Made by a program: the position numbers and the translations under genes. From contig NZ_WPCV01000003.1 in the NCBI RefSeq assembly GCF_018035235.1, positions 186,001 to 250,000 on the forward strand: a stretch of DNA of 64,000 bases. Reading direction: 5' to 3'. This stretch comes from Citrobacter sp. On2M. Its GTDB lineage: Bacteria; Pseudomonadota; Gammaproteobacteria; Enterobacterales; Enterobacteriaceae. The notes beneath the pieces were generated by a model. The model was not told where the DNA came from. It searched no databases and saw only the letters and a program-made list of their open reading frames with translations. The number at the start of each line of letters is the position of its first letter. Position 1 is the first letter of the stretch. Positions 11,176 through 21,348 of this stretch are shown one piece after another.

Positions 11176-13023
11176 GTGTTAAACCGTTATCCTTTGTGGA
11201 AGTATGTCATGCTGATCGTCGTGATTGTCGTCGGTCTGCTCTATGCGCTTCCCAACCTGTATGGTGAGGATCCGGCTGTTCAAATCACTGGCGTGCGCGG
11301 TGCTGCCGCCAGTGAGCAAACGCTGATCCAGGTCCAGAAAACGTTACAAGAAGATAAAATCACACCTAAGTCTGTGGCTCTGGAAGAGGGTGCTATTCTC
11401 GCGCGCTTCGACTCCACTGATACCCAACTGCGCGCTCGTGAAGTGTTAATGGGCGTATTGGGTGATCAATACGTCGTGGCGCTTAACCTTGCTCCGGCAA
11501 CCCCGCGTTGGCTGGCAGCCATTCACGCAGAACCGATGAAACTCGGTCTTGATCTGCGTGGCGGCGTTCACTTCCTGATGGAAGTGGATATGGACACCGC
11601 GCTGAGTAAGTTGCAGGAACAAAATATTGATAGCCTGCGCAGCGATCTGCGTGAAAAAGGCATTCCTTATACTACCGTTCGCAAAGAAGATAACTACGGT
11701 CTGAGCATCACTTTTCGTGATAGCAGCGCCCGTGATGAAGCTATCTCTTACCTGAGCAAGCGTCACCAGGATTTGGTTATTTCTAGCCAGGGCAGCAATG
11801 CACTGCGTGCGGTGATGACCGATGCGCGCCTGAGCGAAGCCCGTGAATACGCGGTACAGCAGAACATCAACATTCTGCGTAATCGTGTTAACCAACTGGG
11901 TGTTGCTGAGCCGGTTGTACAACGTCAGGGTGCTGACCGCATTGTGGTCGAACTGCCGGGTATTCAGGATACCGCGCGGGCGAAAGAAATTCTGGGCGCT
12001 ACCGCGACGCTGGAATTCCGTCTGGTAAACACCAACGTTGACCAGTCTGCTGCGGCATCCGGGCGTGTACCGGGTGATTCGGAAGTGAAACAGTCTCGTG
12101 AAGGTCAGCCGGTTGTGCTTTACAAACGCGTGATCCTGACCGGTGACCATATCACCGATTCCACTTCCAGCCAGGACGAATACAATCAGCCGCAGGTTAA
12201 CATCTCGCTGGATAGCGCGGGTGGTAACATCATGTCCAACTTCACCAAGGACAACATCGGTAAGCCGATGGCGACCCTGTTCGTGGAGTACAAAGACAGC
12301 GGTAAGAAAGATGCCAACGGTCGCGCCGTGCTGGTGAAACAGGAAGAGGTGATTAACATCGCCAACATCCAGTCTCGTCTGGGCAACAGCTTCCGTATTA
12401 CCGGTATCAACAACCCGAATGAAGCGCGTCAGCTTTCTCTGCTGTTACGTGCCGGTGCGTTGATTGCGCCGATTCAGATTGTGGAAGAACGTACCATCGG
12501 CCCAACCCTGGGTATGCAGAACATTAAACAGGGTCTGGAAGCCTGTCTGGCCGGTCTGGTGGTGTCTATCCTGTTCATGATCTTCTTCTATAAGAAGTTC
12601 GGTCTGATCGCCACGAGTGCGCTTATTGCGAACCTGGTACTGATTGTCGGTATTATGTCGCTGCTGCCGGGCGCTACGCTGAGTATGCCGGGGATTGCGG
12701 GGATCGTCTTAACCCTTGCTGTCGCGGTCGATGCGAACGTACTGATCAACGAGCGTATCAAAGAAGAGTTGAGTAACGGGCGTTCGGTGCAGCAGGCCAT
12801 CAATGAAGGTTATGCGGGCGCATTTAGCTCCATCTTCGATGCGAACATTACGACGCTGATTAAGGTCATTATCCTGTACGCAGTCGGCACCGGGGCAATT
12901 AAAGGGTTCGCGATTACTACCGGTATTGGGGTAGCGACGTCGATGTTTACCGCAATTGTCGGTACACGTGCCATCGTAAACCTGTTGTATGGCGGCAAGC
13001 GCGTCAAAAAGCTGTCAATCTGA
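11176..13023 (+). CDS. secD: Protein translocase subunit SecD
   Basis: SecD and SecF form an RND-like complex that uses proton motive force to pull proteins across the inner membrane after SecA-driven translocation. The protein is 615 aa. TM1 is near residues 8-27, a large periplasmic region (P1 with the [11 protein letters not shown]1 motif) follows, then five C-terminal transmembrane helices from about residue 450, including the conserved [14 protein letters not shown] segment with the Asp of the proton path. The start codon is GTG, with an AAAGGGAA ribosome site; the same GTG start is used in E. coli. Confidence 0.97.
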   Translation: MLNRYPLWKYVMLIVVIVVGLLYALPNLYGEDPAVQITGVRGAAASEQTLIQVQKTLQEDKITPKSVALEEGAILARFDSTDTQLRAREVLMGVLGDQYVVALNLAPATPRWLAAIHAEPMKLGLDLRGGVHFLMEVDMDTALSKLQEQNIDSLRSDLREKGIPYTTVRKEDNYGLSITFRDSSARDEAISYLSKRHQDLVISSQGSNALRAVMTDARLSEAREYAVQQNINILRNRVNQLGVAEPVVQRQGADRIVVELPGIQDTARAKEILGATATLEFRLVNTNVDQSAAASGRVPGDSEVKQSREGQPVVLYKRVILTGDHITDSTSSQDEYNQPQVNISLDSAGGNIMSNFTKDNIGKPMATLFVEYKDSGKKDANGRAVLVKQEEVINIANIQSRLGNSFRITGINNPNEARQLSLLLRAGALIAPIQIVEERTIGPTLGMQNIKQGLEACLAGLVVSILFMIFFYKKFGLIATSALIANLVLIVGIMSLLPGATLSMPGIAGIVLTLAVAVDANVLINERIKEELSNGRSVQQAINEGYAGAFSSIFDANITTLIKVIILYAVGTGAIKGFAITTGIGVATSMFTAIVGTRAIVNLLYGGKRVKKLSI

Positions 13024-13033
13024 GGAGTGCGAA

Positions 13034-14005
13034 GTGGCACAGGAATATACTGTTGAACAATTGAACCACGGCCGTAAAGTCTGGGACTTTATGCGCTGGG
13101 ACTACTGGGCTTTCGGCATTTCAGGTTTTCTGCTGATCGCGGCCATCGTGATTATGGGCGTGCGCGGCTTTAACTGGGGTCTCGATTTCACCGGTGGTAC
13201 GGTCATTGAAATCACGCTGGAAAAACCAGCGGAAATGGACGTGATGCGCGATGCGCTGGAGAAAGCGGGCTTTGTTGACCCGCTGCTGCAGAACTTCGGC
13301 AGCAGCCACGACATTATGGTGCGTATGCCGCCAACCGAAGGCGCAGACGGCGGTCAGGTGCTGGGTAGCAAAGTGTTGAGTGTGATTAACGAATCCACCA
13401 ACCAAAACGCGGCGGTGAAGCGAATTGAATTCGTGGGGCCGAGTGTGGGTGCAGACCTGGCGCAAACGGGTGCGATGGCGTTGATGGCGGCGCTGATCTC
13501 CATCCTGGTGTACGTCGGTTTCCGCTTTGAGTGGCGACTGGCGGCAGGGGTAGTTATCGCGCTGGCGCATGACGTAATCATTACACTTGGGATCCTGTCG
13601 TTGTTCCATATCGAGATTGACCTGACTATCGTTGCATCGCTGATGTCAGTAATCGGTTACTCGCTGAACGACAGTATCGTTGTATCTGACCGTATTCGTG
13701 AAAACTTCCGCAAAATTCGTCGCGGTACGCCTTACGAAATCTTTAACGTGTCATTGACTCAGACGCTGCACCGTACGTTGATTACGTCCGGTACGACGTT
13801 GATGGTTATTCTGATGCTGTTCCTGTTCGGTGGTCCGGTACTGGAAGGCTTCTCGTTGACGATGCTGATCGGTGTTTCCATCGGTACTGCATCTTCTATC
13901 TACGTGGCATCGGCGCTGGCGCTGAAGCTGGGTATGAAGCGTGAGCACATGCTGCAGCAGAAGGTTGAGAAAGAAGGGGCGGATCAACCGTCGATTCTGC
14001 CTTAA
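13034..14005 (+). CDS. secF: Protein translocase subunit SecF
   Basis: Partner of SecD, 323 aa with six transmembrane helices. The start is GTG at 13034, 10 bp after the secD stop, with a GAGGAG ribosome site (TGAGGAGTGCGAAGTG) and the expected N-terminus [13 protein letters not shown]; a longer frame reaching back into secD was rejected. Conserved pieces are [12 protein letters not shown] (D1-like motif), [16 protein letters not shown] and [20 protein letters not shown] with the family's conserved polar residues. It is the last gene of the operon, followed at once by a strong terminator. Confidence 0.97.
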   Translation: MAQEYTVEQLNHGRKVWDFMRWDYWAFGISGFLLIAAIVIMGVRGFNWGLDFTGGTVIEITLEKPAEMDVMRDALEKAGFVDPLLQNFGSSHDIMVRMPPTEGADGGQVLGSKVLSVINESTNQNAAVKRIEFVGPSVGADLAQTGAMALMAALISILVYVGFRFEWRLAAGVVIALAHDVIITLGILSLFHIEIDLTIVASLMSVIGYSLNDSIVVSDRIRENFRKIRRGTPYEIFNVSLTQTLHRTLITSGTTLMVILMLFLFGGPVLEGFSLTMLIGVSIGTASSIYVASALALKLGMKREHMLQQKVEKEGADQPSILP

Positions 14006-14028
14006 CCCATCAAGAGTGGAAATACTTG

Positions 14029-14058
14029 AATCCCGATCGTAAGGTCGGGATTTTTTTT
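14029..14058 (+). terminator. Intrinsic terminator of the queA-secF operon
   Basis: The stem AATCCCGA(TC) at 14029-14038 pairs with (GG)TCGGGATT at 14043-14052 across a GTAA loop, followed by eight T in total. Confidence 0.9.
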
Positions 14059-14102
14059 GCCTGTGATTTAGCGGCAGACCATTATTGGTTTCGGTCGCCA
14101 CA

Positions 14103-14140
14103 CTACTGACAGTATGCTGTCAGTAGCACTGTCTTATAGT
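14103..14140 (+). promoter_or_regulatory. Perfect palindrome and -10 box before the VOC/WYL pair
   Basis: CTACTGACAG (14103-14112) and CTGTCAGTAG (14117-14126) form a perfect 10-bp inverted repeat with a four-base centre. A TATAGT -10 hexamer lies at 14135-14140, so the right arm of the palindrome falls where the -35 element would be. No T run follows, so this is an operator candidate rather than a terminator. The half-site CTGACA recurs at 14144-14149. The likely binder is the WYL-domain regulator encoded by the second gene; this is inference. Confidence 0.5.
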
Positions 14141-14174
14141 CCTTCTGACACTACTCACACAGGCAGGAGGAAGT

Positions 14175-14540
14175 ATGAACAACGTCATTAACTGGTTTGA
14201 AATCCCCGTGGCAGAAATGGATCGCGCCATTGCATTTTATGAGCCCGTGATGCAGGTTTCTTTGCGTCGGGAAAATATGGACTGCGCCGAGCTGGCTGTA
14301 TTCCCGCATCAGGATCCTGCTCCCGGCGGAGCGCTGGCTAAATTTGACGGCATTACGCCTTCAGCGCAGGGCGCTATTATTTACCTGCATACGGACGATT
14401 TGGCTGCAACGCTTGAGCGTGTCGCCACCGCTGGCGGCCACTGCGTGTTTGGCCCGCTCGAACTGGGGCAAGACATTGGCACGATTGCGCTGTTTACTGA
14501 CAGCGAAGGCAATCGCGTTGGTTTACATCAACCCGCGTAA
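14175..14540 (+). CDS. VOC (glyoxalase/bleomycin-resistance fold) protein, 121 aa
   Basis: A small single-domain VOC protein with paired beta-alpha-beta-beta-beta modules: NWFEIPVAEMDRAIAFYEPVM at the start and IIYLHTDDLAATLERVATAGG in the second half, ending in the usual IALFTDSEGNRVGLHQP strand. Members of this superfamily bind a metal or small ligand and catalyse isomerisation, dioxygenation or sequestration; the reaction cannot be read from sequence. The ribosome site is a strong AGGAGGA. It is followed 23 bp later by a WYL regulator gene, so the two form one bicistron inserted between secF and tsx. E. coli K-12 has nothing here as I recall; Salmonella has similar genes. Confidence 0.8.
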   Translation: MNNVINWFEIPVAEMDRAIAFYEPVMQVSLRRENMDCAELAVFPHQDPAPGGALAKFDGITPSAQGAIIYLHTDDLAATLERVATAGGHCVFGPLELGQDIGTIALFTDSEGNRVGLHQPA

Positions 14541-14563
14541 TTTTTTCAGCACTGAGGATTAAT

Positions 14564-15256
14564 ATGTCCAGACGCGCCGACCGCTTGTTTCAGATTGTAC
14601 AAATCCTGCGTGGCAGGCGAGTGACAACGGCGGCGCTGCTGGCAGAACGTCTGGAGGTATCTGAACGGACGATTTATCGCGATATCCGCGATCTCTCTTT
14701 ATCCGGCGTGCCCATTGAAGGTGAAGTGGGCAGTGGATACCGCCTAATGGCAGGATTTGATTTGCCGCCGTTAATGTTAACGCAACACGAATCAGAAGCG
14801 TTGATGGTGGCTATTCGGCTGCTGAAAACATGGGGTGGGGATTCACTCTCACAGGCGCTGGAGTCTGCGCAGGAAAAAGTGCTGGCGATATTGCCGTCAG
14901 AGAGTCGGCGCAGGGCCGAGCAAACACGGATTTTCGCACCTGATTTTGGTAATCAGCCGCATTCACGCAGTGCGTTCGATCTCATTCATCGCGCGGTTTC
15001 GGCGCAGCAGACACTAGCGCTGCATTATCGCGATGAGGTCGGGAATCTTTCCTGGCGCGATGTTCAGCCGCTGGGACTATTTTTCTGGGGTGAGCACTGG
15101 CTGCTCGTTGCATGGTGTGAAAAACGTGACGATTATCGCTGCTTTCGCGTTGATCGATGTCTGAAGATCACGCCACTCGACAGGTACTTTCGCGAATCAG
15201 CGGATCGCTCGCTAAGTGACTTTTTACGTAAAGTACGCTGTGAAGACCAGCCATAA
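14564..15256 (+). CDS. HTH/WYL-domain transcriptional regulator (YafY-like), 230 aa
   Basis: The N-terminal DeoR-type winged helix, about residues 4-60 (RLFQIVQILRGRRVTTAALL, then SERTIYRDIRDLSLSGVPI), is followed by a WYL domain near residues 130-215 (LALHYRDEVG, VQPLGLFFWGEHWLLVAWCE, CFRVDRCLKI). WYL proteins are usually ligand-sensing regulators of their own operon. The arrangement behind a VOC gene and a perfect palindrome at 14103-14126 suggests local autoregulation. The stop codon overlaps the base of the convergent tsx terminator. Confidence 0.82.
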   Translation: MSRRADRLFQIVQILRGRRVTTAALLAERLEVSERTIYRDIRDLSLSGVPIEGEVGSGYRLMAGFDLPPLMLTQHESEALMVAIRLLKTWGGDSLSQALESAQEKVLAILPSESRRRAEQTRIFAPDFGNQPHSRSAFDLIHRAVSAQQTLALHYRDEVGNLSWRDVQPLGLFFWGEHWLLVAWCEKRDDYRCFRVDRCLKITPLDRYFRESADRSLSDFLRKVRCEDQP

Positions 15257-15280
15257 AAAAGCCAGCGGTTAAGCTGGCTT
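15255..15280 (-). terminator. Intrinsic terminator of tsx
   Basis: AAGCCAGC (15259-15266) pairs with GCTGGCTT (15273-15280) across a six-base loop. In the minus direction it ends in six T (A run at 15255-15260). On the plus strand the T run is poor, so it mainly serves tsx. Confidence 0.8.
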
Positions 15281-15302
15281 GTCTGCGGACAGATTGGCTG
15301 AA

Positions 15303-16166
15303 TTAGAAGTTGTAACCTACAACCAGGTAACCACCCCAACCGGTAGATTTCGCGCTGAAATCGCCTTCGCCCCAGTTCAGAGTGTCGCCACCTTTCCACT
15401 GACCGCCGTTATGGAAGTAACGCGCCACTACGGAGTAGTGCCAGTGATCGTAGTTCAGCGCCAGAACGTGGCTGGAAGCGATAGAGTTGCTGGTGCGGTT
15501 CGGATCGTCACCCAAATCTGAGCCCCAGTCGAAGTTGGTGAAGCCGATGTAAGTTAACTGACCGCCCCATACCTGAGTGATCGGCACAAAGTATTTCACT
15601 TTGAAACGGTAGCCATCCCACTCGTTTTCGTTGGATGCGCCATAGTTCTGCCACTGGTATTTAGCATACACGTTCAGAGACAGACCCATCGGCAGACCGG
15701 TATCGATATCGGTACCCAGACCCATATACCAGGTGCTCTGGCGACTGGCTTTGTTATCACCCATATCGTAGATGTAGTTGTTGGCGAAATACCATTCTTT
15801 GAACGGACCAAAGCTCAGGTCAGCGCCGGTCAGTTTGTCGATAGAGAAACGCGGTTCGATTTCCATAAACAGCGGAGAACCGTCAGACCAGATGCCTTTA
15901 TCGTTGCCGTTACCCCAGTCGAAGGTTTTAGGAATATCGATGTAGCCATAGAAGTCAAACCAGTCTTTTTTGGCAAACGCTTCATATTCCAGATACACGT
16001 CGTTGTTCAGTTTCGGGGAGAAACGGGTGTGGTAGCTACCCACCACGTTGACGCTCTGGTGCCACCAGTCGGACAGATATTGCGGTTTGTCATTTTCTGC
16101 TGCGTTGGCAGTAAAAGACGAGGAGAGCGCCAGCACTGCACCGGCTGCAAGTAATGTTTTTTTCAT
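15303..16166 (-). CDS. tsx: Nucleoside-specific outer-membrane channel Tsx
   Basis: A 12-strand beta-barrel porin for nucleosides and deoxynucleosides, also a phage T6 and colicin K receptor in E. coli. The start at 16166 gives the signal peptide [20 protein letters not shown] with cleavage at NA-AENDK; the longer frame was rejected for that reason. The 287-aa protein ends with [12 protein letters not shown], the aromatic C-terminus needed for BAM assembly. Variable surface loops (about residues 75-90 and 218-232) are shorter and different from those I recall for E. coli and closer to Salmonella, which would alter phage and colicin sensitivity. Confidence 0.96.
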   Translation of the reverse strand: MKKTLLAAGAVLALSSSFTANAAENDKPQYLSDWWHQSVNVVGSYHTRFSPKLNNDVYLEYEAFAKKDWFDFYGYIDIPKTFDWGNGNDKGIWSDGSPLFMEIEPRFSIDKLTGADLSFGPFKEWYFANNYIYDMGDNKASRQSTWYMGLGTDIDTGLPMGLSLNVYAKYQWQNYGASNENEWDGYRFKVKYFVPITQVWGGQLTYIGFTNFDWGSDLGDDPNRTSNSIASSHVLALNYDHWHYSVVARYFHNGGQWKGGDTLNWGEGDFSAKSTGWGGYLVVGYNF

Positions 16167-16250
16167 ATGTATGCCACTGTTTGAAATCCCTTTCGGGAGT
16201 GAAAAATGCGCAATTTGCGTTTCTAAATATTTCGTAATTCTTCGGTGCCT

Positions 16251-16293
16251 ATTATAAAAATCATTGTTCACAAAAATATGTCTTGTTTCACAG
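16251..16293 (-). promoter_or_regulatory. tsx: tsx promoter with CRP-type site
   Basis: On the minus strand a perfect TATAAT -10 hexamer lies at 16256-16251, putting the start of transcription near 16244. A TGTGA half-site at 16292-16288 followed by ACATA after six bases is centred close to -41, the position of a class II CRP site. A second TGTGA lies at 16272-16268. E. coli tsx is known to be controlled by CRP-CytR and DeoR; the binding here is inferred. Confidence 0.6.
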
Positions 16294-16464
16294 TTCTATC
16301 ATTTACGTAATCGATTGCGTTCACGTTTGCGTACTTTAGGCGGCGAATTGTACTGGCTCTCATCAATGTTGCCAAGTTTTACCAGAAATATCGGTTATGT
16401 CAGAGGAGTAACAAAATAGACGGGAGTGGTGTTGCGGAACGCACAAAACGTTCCGCAAAAAAGT

Positions 16465-17004
16465 TTATTGACTAACAGGTTGAACGTCGTGGATGCGAAC
16501 AAAACCTAACTGTTCGCGAGTGAGACCATTTATCTGCAGCGGAATGTCGACGTCGCTGGGGGCAAGAATACTTGCCGGGGCGTTGACCAATTGGTTGTGA
16601 ACGTTCACTTCCTGATAGTTGTCCGTGGTACCCTGAATTTGCCCGTATTCGACGGTGGCGCTAAAGGCGGGTAAAGGCGTGTTGGATTCACCCTGAATCC
16701 GCAGCGTCAGGCGCGTTCCGTCGGCGTTCGGCGCAATATTTATCAGCGACATGCGTAACGTGCCTATCTGGCTGTCCAGTCGGGCAGGGGTTTTGGAACC
16801 TGGCAGCAGATAGACGCCGCTGGTCGATTTTGCGTTCAACATATTTTGCTGGGTAATTTTTACCGTTTCCTGATTGAGCTGCGTCATCTCTTTATTCAAC
16901 GTGCTAACGCTTTGATGCATCTGGCGTACTTCACTTTGCTGCGCGCAGGCGCTAAGGCTAAAGAGACTTCCCACCAGGAGAATTCTTAGGTAACGTCTTG
17001 TCAT
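16465..17004 (-). CDS. yajI: Lipoprotein YajI (DUF3251)
   Basis: A 179-aa predicted lipoprotein of unknown function. The signal ends in the lipobox L17-S18-A19-C20, and the +2 residue is Ala, consistent with outer-membrane sorting. A coiled-coil-like stretch follows (SVSTLNKEMTQLNQETVKITQQ is too long to be chance, with regular hydrophobic spacing at about residues 31-55), then a beta-rich C-terminal domain. The start at 17004 was chosen for the signal peptide and a GGGAG ribosome site; an upstream frame to 17487 overlaps nrdR and is not credible. It is divergent from nrdR. Confidence 0.88.
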   Translation of the reverse strand: MTRRYLRILLVGSLFSLSACAQQSEVRQMHQSVSTLNKEMTQLNQETVKITQQNMLNAKSTSGVYLLPGSKTPARLDSQIGTLRMSLINIAPNADGTRLTLRIQGESNTPLPAFSATVEYGQIQGTTDNYQEVNVHNQLVNAPASILAPSDVDIPLQINGLTREQLGFVRIHDVQPVSQ

Positions 17005-17143
17005 TGTGATCACTCCCTTTATTGTCGCGATAGCATAATGGTAGTGCGCACTGAGCGCGAAGGCATCGATCCTTTGTCTCAAAAGCGCTGCGCCTTTGTT
17101 GTCACGCCAGTTCAGGGTAAAATAGATTTCTGTTAACCACTGA

Positions 17144-17608
<465 letters not shown>

Positions 17609-17611
17609 GCC

Positions 17612-18715
17612 ATGCAGGATGAATTGTACATGGCGCGCGCGCTGAAGCTTGCTGCGCGCGGACGTTTTACCACTCACCCCAATCCCAACGTGGGCTGCGT
17701 GATTGTTAAAGATGGGCAGATCGTCGGTGAAGGGTATCATCACCGCGCGGGCGAACCGCATGCCGAAGTCCATGCCTTGCGGATGGCGGGAGCAAAAGCG
17801 CAAGGGGCAACCGCCTATGTCACGCTTGAACCCTGTAGTCATCATGGGCGTACGCCGCCGTGCTGCGAGGCGCTGATTGCCGCAGGCGTGTCACGTGTGG
17901 TTGCCGCGATGCAGGATCCCAATCCGCAGGTAGCAGGTCGTGGGCTCTATCGTTTGCAGCAGGCTGGCATTGACGTCAGCCACGGGCTGATGATGAGCGA
18001 GGTTGAGCAGCTTAATAAGGGCTTCCTGAAGCGTATGCGTACGGGATTCCCCTATGTGCAGCTTAAGCTTGGTGCCTCGCTTGATGGACGTACGGCAATG
18101 GCCAGCGGTGAAAGCCAGTGGATAACCTCGCCGCAGGCGCGTCGCGATGTGCAACGTTTACGAGCGCAAAGCCATGCTATTTTAACCAGCAGCGCTACGG
18201 TATTAGCCGACGACCCTCAGCTTACTGTGCGTTGGTCGGAGCTTGGAGAGTCTACCCAGGCCAGTTACCCGCAGGAAAATCTGCGCCAGCCGATCCGCAT
18301 TGTTCTTGATAGCCAGAATCAGGTCACGCCGGAGCATCGAATTGTGCAACAGCCAGGAGAAACCTGGATTGCCCGGACTAAAGACGACCCTCGCAGTTGG
18401 CCGGAGACGGTGCGTAGCCTGAAAGTGCCGGAACATAACGGGCATCTGGATCTGGTGGTGCTGATGATGCAACTGGGTAAGCAGCAAATTAACAGCATTT
18501 GGGTTGAAGCTGGCCCAACGCTGGCGGGCGCGTTACTACAGGCCGGTTTGGTTGATGAGCTAATCGTGTATGTTGCGCCTAAACTGTTAGGCAGCGATGC
18601 GCGAGGATTATGTGTGCTTCCAGGCCTTGAGAAACTGGCCGACGCCCCCCATTTCAAATTCAATGAGATACGCCAGGTGGGCCCGGACGTTTGCCTGCAT
18701 TTAACGACTGCGTGA
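17612..18715 (+). CDS. ribD: Riboflavin biosynthesis bifunctional deaminase/reductase RibD
   Basis: It deaminates the pyrimidine intermediate of riboflavin synthesis and then reduces its ribosyl side chain with NADPH. The protein is 367 aa. The deaminase domain (about 1-145) has the zinc ligands H50 in PHAEVH and C75 and C84 in PCSHHGRTPPC, with the catalytic Glu52. The reductase domain (about 147-365) contains KLGASLDGRTA, and GPTLAGALLQAGLVDE near the end. Translation is probably coupled to nrdR, whose stop lies 3 bp upstream. Confidence 0.97.
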   Translation: MQDELYMARALKLAARGRFTTHPNPNVGCVIVKDGQIVGEGYHHRAGEPHAEVHALRMAGAKAQGATAYVTLEPCSHHGRTPPCCEALIAAGVSRVVAAMQDPNPQVAGRGLYRLQQAGIDVSHGLMMSEVEQLNKGFLKRMRTGFPYVQLKLGASLDGRTAMASGESQWITSPQARRDVQRLRAQSHAILTSSATVLADDPQLTVRWSELGESTQASYPQENLRQPIRIVLDSQNQVTPEHRIVQQPGETWIARTKDDPRSWPETVRSLKVPEHNGHLDLVVLMMQLGKQQINSIWVEAGPTLAGALLQAGLVDELIVYVAPKLLGSDARGLCVLPGLEKLADAPHFKFNEIRQVGPDVCLHLTTA

Positions 18716-18755
18716 GGCTTTCTGATTTAGAGGAAGCAGCGCACAGAATATTATG

Positions 18756-18780
18756 ATAAAATCCGCCCCCCTTACGGGGC
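18756..18780 (+). promoter_or_regulatory. Hairpin and possible -10 box before ribH
   Basis: GCCCC (18765-18769) can pair with GGGGC (18776-18780) just downstream of a TATGATAAAAT stretch (18752-18762) that looks like a -10 region. It may be an internal promoter with an early transcript hairpin. There is no T run, so it is not an obvious terminator. Function unproven. Confidence 0.3.
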
Positions 18781-18805
18781 TATAAATCGAACCCGAAGGA
18801 AGAAT

Positions 18806-19276
18806 ATGAACATTATTGAAGCTAACGTTGCTACCCCGGACGCTCGCGTCGCCATCACCATTGCGCGTTTCAACAACTTTATCAATGACAGCCTGCTGGA
18901 AGGTGCGATCGACGCCCTGAAACGTATTGGTCAGGTTAAAGATGAAAACATTACCGTTGTTTGGGTTCCTGGTGCCTATGAGCTGCCGCTGGCGGCTGAC
19001 GCTCTGGCGAAAACCGGTAAATACGACGCGGTGATTGCGCTCGGTACGGTGATCCGTGGCGGTACCGCGCACTTCGAATATGTGGCTGGCGGTGCAAGCA
19101 ATGGCCTGGCGCATGTCGCTCAGGACAGCGGCATTCCGGTAGCCTTCGGTGTTCTGACCACCGAAAGTATTGAACAAGCCATCGAACGTGCTGGCACTAA
19201 AGCCGGTAACAAAGGCGCAGAAGCTGCACTGACTGCGCTTGAAATGATTAATGTATTGAAAGCCATCAAGGCCTGA
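18806..19276 (+). CDS. ribH: 6,7-dimethyl-8-ribityllumazine synthase (RibH/RibE)
   Basis: It condenses the RibD-pathway pyrimidine product with 3,4-dihydroxy-2-butanone 4-phosphate to give lumazine, the direct riboflavin precursor. The 156-aa protein has the family landmarks [47 protein letters not shown] with its catalytic His, and [10 protein letters not shown]. It forms a 60-mer shell in relatives. The ribosome site is AAGGAAG. In E. coli this gene is called ribE. It is followed 19 bp later by nusB. Confidence 0.97.
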   Translation: MNIIEANVATPDARVAITIARFNNFINDSLLEGAIDALKRIGQVKDENITVVWVPGAYELPLAADALAKTGKYDAVIALGTVIRGGTAHFEYVAGGASNGLAHVAQDSGIPVAFGVLTTESIEQAIERAGTKAGNKGAEAALTALEMINVLKAIKA

Positions 19277-19295
19277 TTTTTGTAAGGGGAAATCC

Positions 19296-19715
19296 GTGAA
19301 ACCTGCTGCTCGTCGCCGCGCCCGTGAGTGTGCCGTCCAGGCGCTCTACTCCTGGCAGTTGTCCCAGAACGACATCGCTGATGTTGAATACCAGTTCCTG
19401 GCGGAACAGGACGTAAAAGATGTCGACGTTCTGTATTTCCGTGAACTGCTGTCCGGGGTGGCGACTAACAGCGCGTACCTGGATGGCTTAATGAAGCCTT
19501 ACCTGTCTCGCCTGTTGGAAGAGCTGGGTCAGGTAGAAAAAGCCGTGCTGCGTATTGCGCTGTTTGAACTGTCTAAGCGTAGCGATGTGCCATACAAAGT
19601 GGCCATCAATGAAGCGATTGAACTGGCGAAAACCTTCGGCGCTGAAGACAGCCACAAATTCGTGAACGGTGTACTGGATAAAGCAGCACCTGTGATTCGC
19701 CCCAACAAAAAGTAA
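19296..19715 (+). CDS. nusB: Transcription antitermination factor NusB
   Basis: An all-helical RNA-binding protein (139 aa) that joins S10 (NusE) on boxA of rRNA operons and lambda transcripts. Landmarks are the N-terminal arginine-rich [20 protein letters not shown] and the C-terminal [23 protein letters not shown]. The start codon is GTG at 19296 with an AAGGGGA ribosome site, the same start as in E. coli. It sits between ribH and thiL. Confidence 0.97.
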   Translation: MKPAARRRARECAVQALYSWQLSQNDIADVEYQFLAEQDVKDVDVLYFRELLSGVATNSAYLDGLMKPYLSRLLEELGQVEKAVLRIALFELSKRSDVPYKVAINEAIELAKTFGAEDSHKFVNGVLDKAAPVIRPNKK

Positions 19716-19722
19716 TTCCGAG

Positions 19723-19773
19723 GCCGGTCGGATGGTGGAACGTGTTTCCACTATCCCCGGCTTTTTCTTTTTT
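19723..19773 (+). terminator. Terminator-like hairpin between nusB and thiL
   Basis: An outer stem GCCGG (19723-19727) with CCGGC (19757-19761) encloses an inner stem GTGGAA (19735-19740) with TTCCAC (19746-19751), and is followed by TTTTTCTTTTTTT. It lies inside the gene run, so it probably attenuates rather than abolishes read-through into thiL-pgpA. Confidence 0.6.
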
Positions 19774-19791
19774 TCTGCTGAGGCATAACGT

Positions 19792-20769
19792 ATGGCATGT
19801 GGCGAATTTTCCCTGATTGCCCGTTATTTTGACCGCGTAAGAACCTCTCGTCTTGATGTCGAAACCGGTATTGGCGACGATTGCGCACTCTTGAATATCC
19901 CTGAAAAACAGACGCTGGCGATCAGTACCGATACGCTGGTGGCTGGCAACCACTTCCTCCCTGACATTGATCCCACCGATCTCGCCTGGAAAGCGCTGGC
20001 GGTGAATTTGAGCGATCTGGCGGCGATGGGGGCGGACCCTGCATGGCTGACGTTAGCACTCACGTTACCTGAAGTCGATGAAGCCTGGCTTGAAGCCTTC
20101 AGCGATGGCCTGTTTGAACTGCTTAATTACTATGATATGCAGCTGATTGGCGGTGACACCACGCGTGGGCCACTGGCGATGACGCTGGGTATCCATGGCT
20201 ACGTTCCTGTCGGACGGGCCTTAAAACGCTCCGGAGCGAAACCGGGAGACTGGATTTATGTGACTGGCACACCGGGCGACAGCGCGGCGGGGCTGGCGAT
20301 TTTACAGAATCGGTTGCATGTTGGAGATGCAAAAGACGCAGACTATCTGCTTAAACGTCATCTGCGGCCAACGCCGCGCATCTTGCAGGGTCAAGCCCTG
20401 CGCGATCTTGCCAGTGCGGCTATCGATATTTCTGACGGCCTGATCTCCGATCTCGGGCACATTATTAATGCCAGCGGCTGCGGCGCGCGGGTTAACGTTG
20501 ATGCGCTGCCTTACTCTCCGGCATTTGCCCAACACGTGGAATCGGAACAAGCGCTGCGCTGGGCGCTCTCGGGTGGTGAAGATTATGAGTTATGCTTTAC
20601 TGTACCGGAAATTAACCGTGGCGCGCTGGACGTCGCGCTGGGGAATCTCGGCGCATCGTTTACCTGTATCGGGCAGATGAGCGCGGATGTGGAAGGTATT
20701 CACTTTACGCGCGACGGAAAACCCGTCACGTTCGACTGGAAAGGATATGACCATTTTGCCGCGCCTTAA
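19792..20769 (+). CDS. thiL: Thiamine-monophosphate kinase ThiL
   Basis: It phosphorylates thiamine monophosphate to the active diphosphate. The protein is 325 aa and of the PurM/ThiL fold. Metal and nucleotide sites are seen as GIGDDCALL near residue 25, [32 protein letters not shown] and [11 protein letters not shown]. The last 23 bases overlap the start of pgpA, so the two are translationally coupled. It works in the same cofactor pathway as ThiI and Dxs, encoded 2-6 kb downstream. Confidence 0.97.
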   Translation: MACGEFSLIARYFDRVRTSRLDVETGIGDDCALLNIPEKQTLAISTDTLVAGNHFLPDIDPTDLAWKALAVNLSDLAAMGADPAWLTLALTLPEVDEAWLEAFSDGLFELLNYYDMQLIGGDTTRGPLAMTLGIHGYVPVGRALKRSGAKPGDWIYVTGTPGDSAAGLAILQNRLHVGDAKDADYLLKRHLRPTPRILQGQALRDLASAAIDISDGLISDLGHIINASGCGARVNVDALPYSPAFAQHVESEQALRWALSGGEDYELCFTVPEINRGALDVALGNLGASFTCIGQMSADVEGIHFTRDGKPVTFDWKGYDHFAAP

Positions 20770-21265
20770 AAAAGATGTCGCCAAAAGTCGCCTGAGCATG
20801 CGCAACCCGTGGCATCTGTTGGCCACCGGTTTTGGCAGTGGGCTGAGTCCAATTGTTCCTGGCACGATGGGATCGCTGGCGGCGATCCCATTTTGGTATT
20901 TAATGACGTTTTTGCCGTGGCAACTGTATTCACTGGTGGTCATGTTGTCTATCTGTATTGGCGTTTATCTGTGCCATCAAACGGCGAAAGATATGGGCGT
21001 GCACGATCACGGCAGCATTGTCTGGGACGAGTTTGTCGGGATGTGGATAACCCTGATGGCGCTTCCGACCAATGACTGGCGGTGGGTTGCTGCGGGTTTT
21101 GTGATTTTCCGTATTCTGGATATGTGGAAACCGTGGCCGATCCGCTGGTTCGATCGCAACGTGCATGGCGGAACGGGGATCATGATCGATGATATTGTGG
21201 CCGGGATACTTTCTGCCGGGATCCTCTATTTTATCGGCCATCACTGGCCGGTAGGTATCATTTAA
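20747..21265 (+). CDS. pgpA: Phosphatidylglycerophosphatase A (PgpA)
   Basis: An inner-membrane phosphatase that removes the phosphate from phosphatidylglycerophosphate. The start at 20747 gives the expected [15 protein letters not shown] and 172 aa, with an AAGGA ribosome site inside thiL; the upstream extension in the same frame is not used. Conserved pieces are [14 protein letters not shown], the metal-site motif [15 protein letters not shown], and [17 protein letters not shown], interspersed with membrane helices. It is the last gene of the nrdR-pgpA run, followed by a BIME. Confidence 0.95.
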   Translation: MTILPRLKKDVAKSRLSMRNPWHLLATGFGSGLSPIVPGTMGSLAAIPFWYLMTFLPWQLYSLVVMLSICIGVYLCHQTAKDMGVHDHGSIVWDEFVGMWITLMALPTNDWRWVAAGFVIFRILDMWKPWPIRWFDRNVHGGTGIMIDDIVAGILSAGILYFIGHHWPVGII

Positions 21266-21272
21266 ATGCTTT

Positions 21273-21340
21273 TGCCGGATGGCCGCGTAAATGCCTCATT
21301 CGGCCTACAAACGGCCCGATAAGCGCAGCGCTATCGGGCA
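21273..21340. repeat. REP/BIME cluster between pgpA and yajO
   Basis: Two REP-type units: TTGCCGGATGGCCGCGTAAA at the left, and GCCCGATA (21314-21321) paired with TATCGGGC (21332-21339) at the right. They lie between convergent genes, the standard place for mRNA-stabilising REPs. Confidence 0.75.
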
Positions 21341-21348
21341 TTGCCAGA

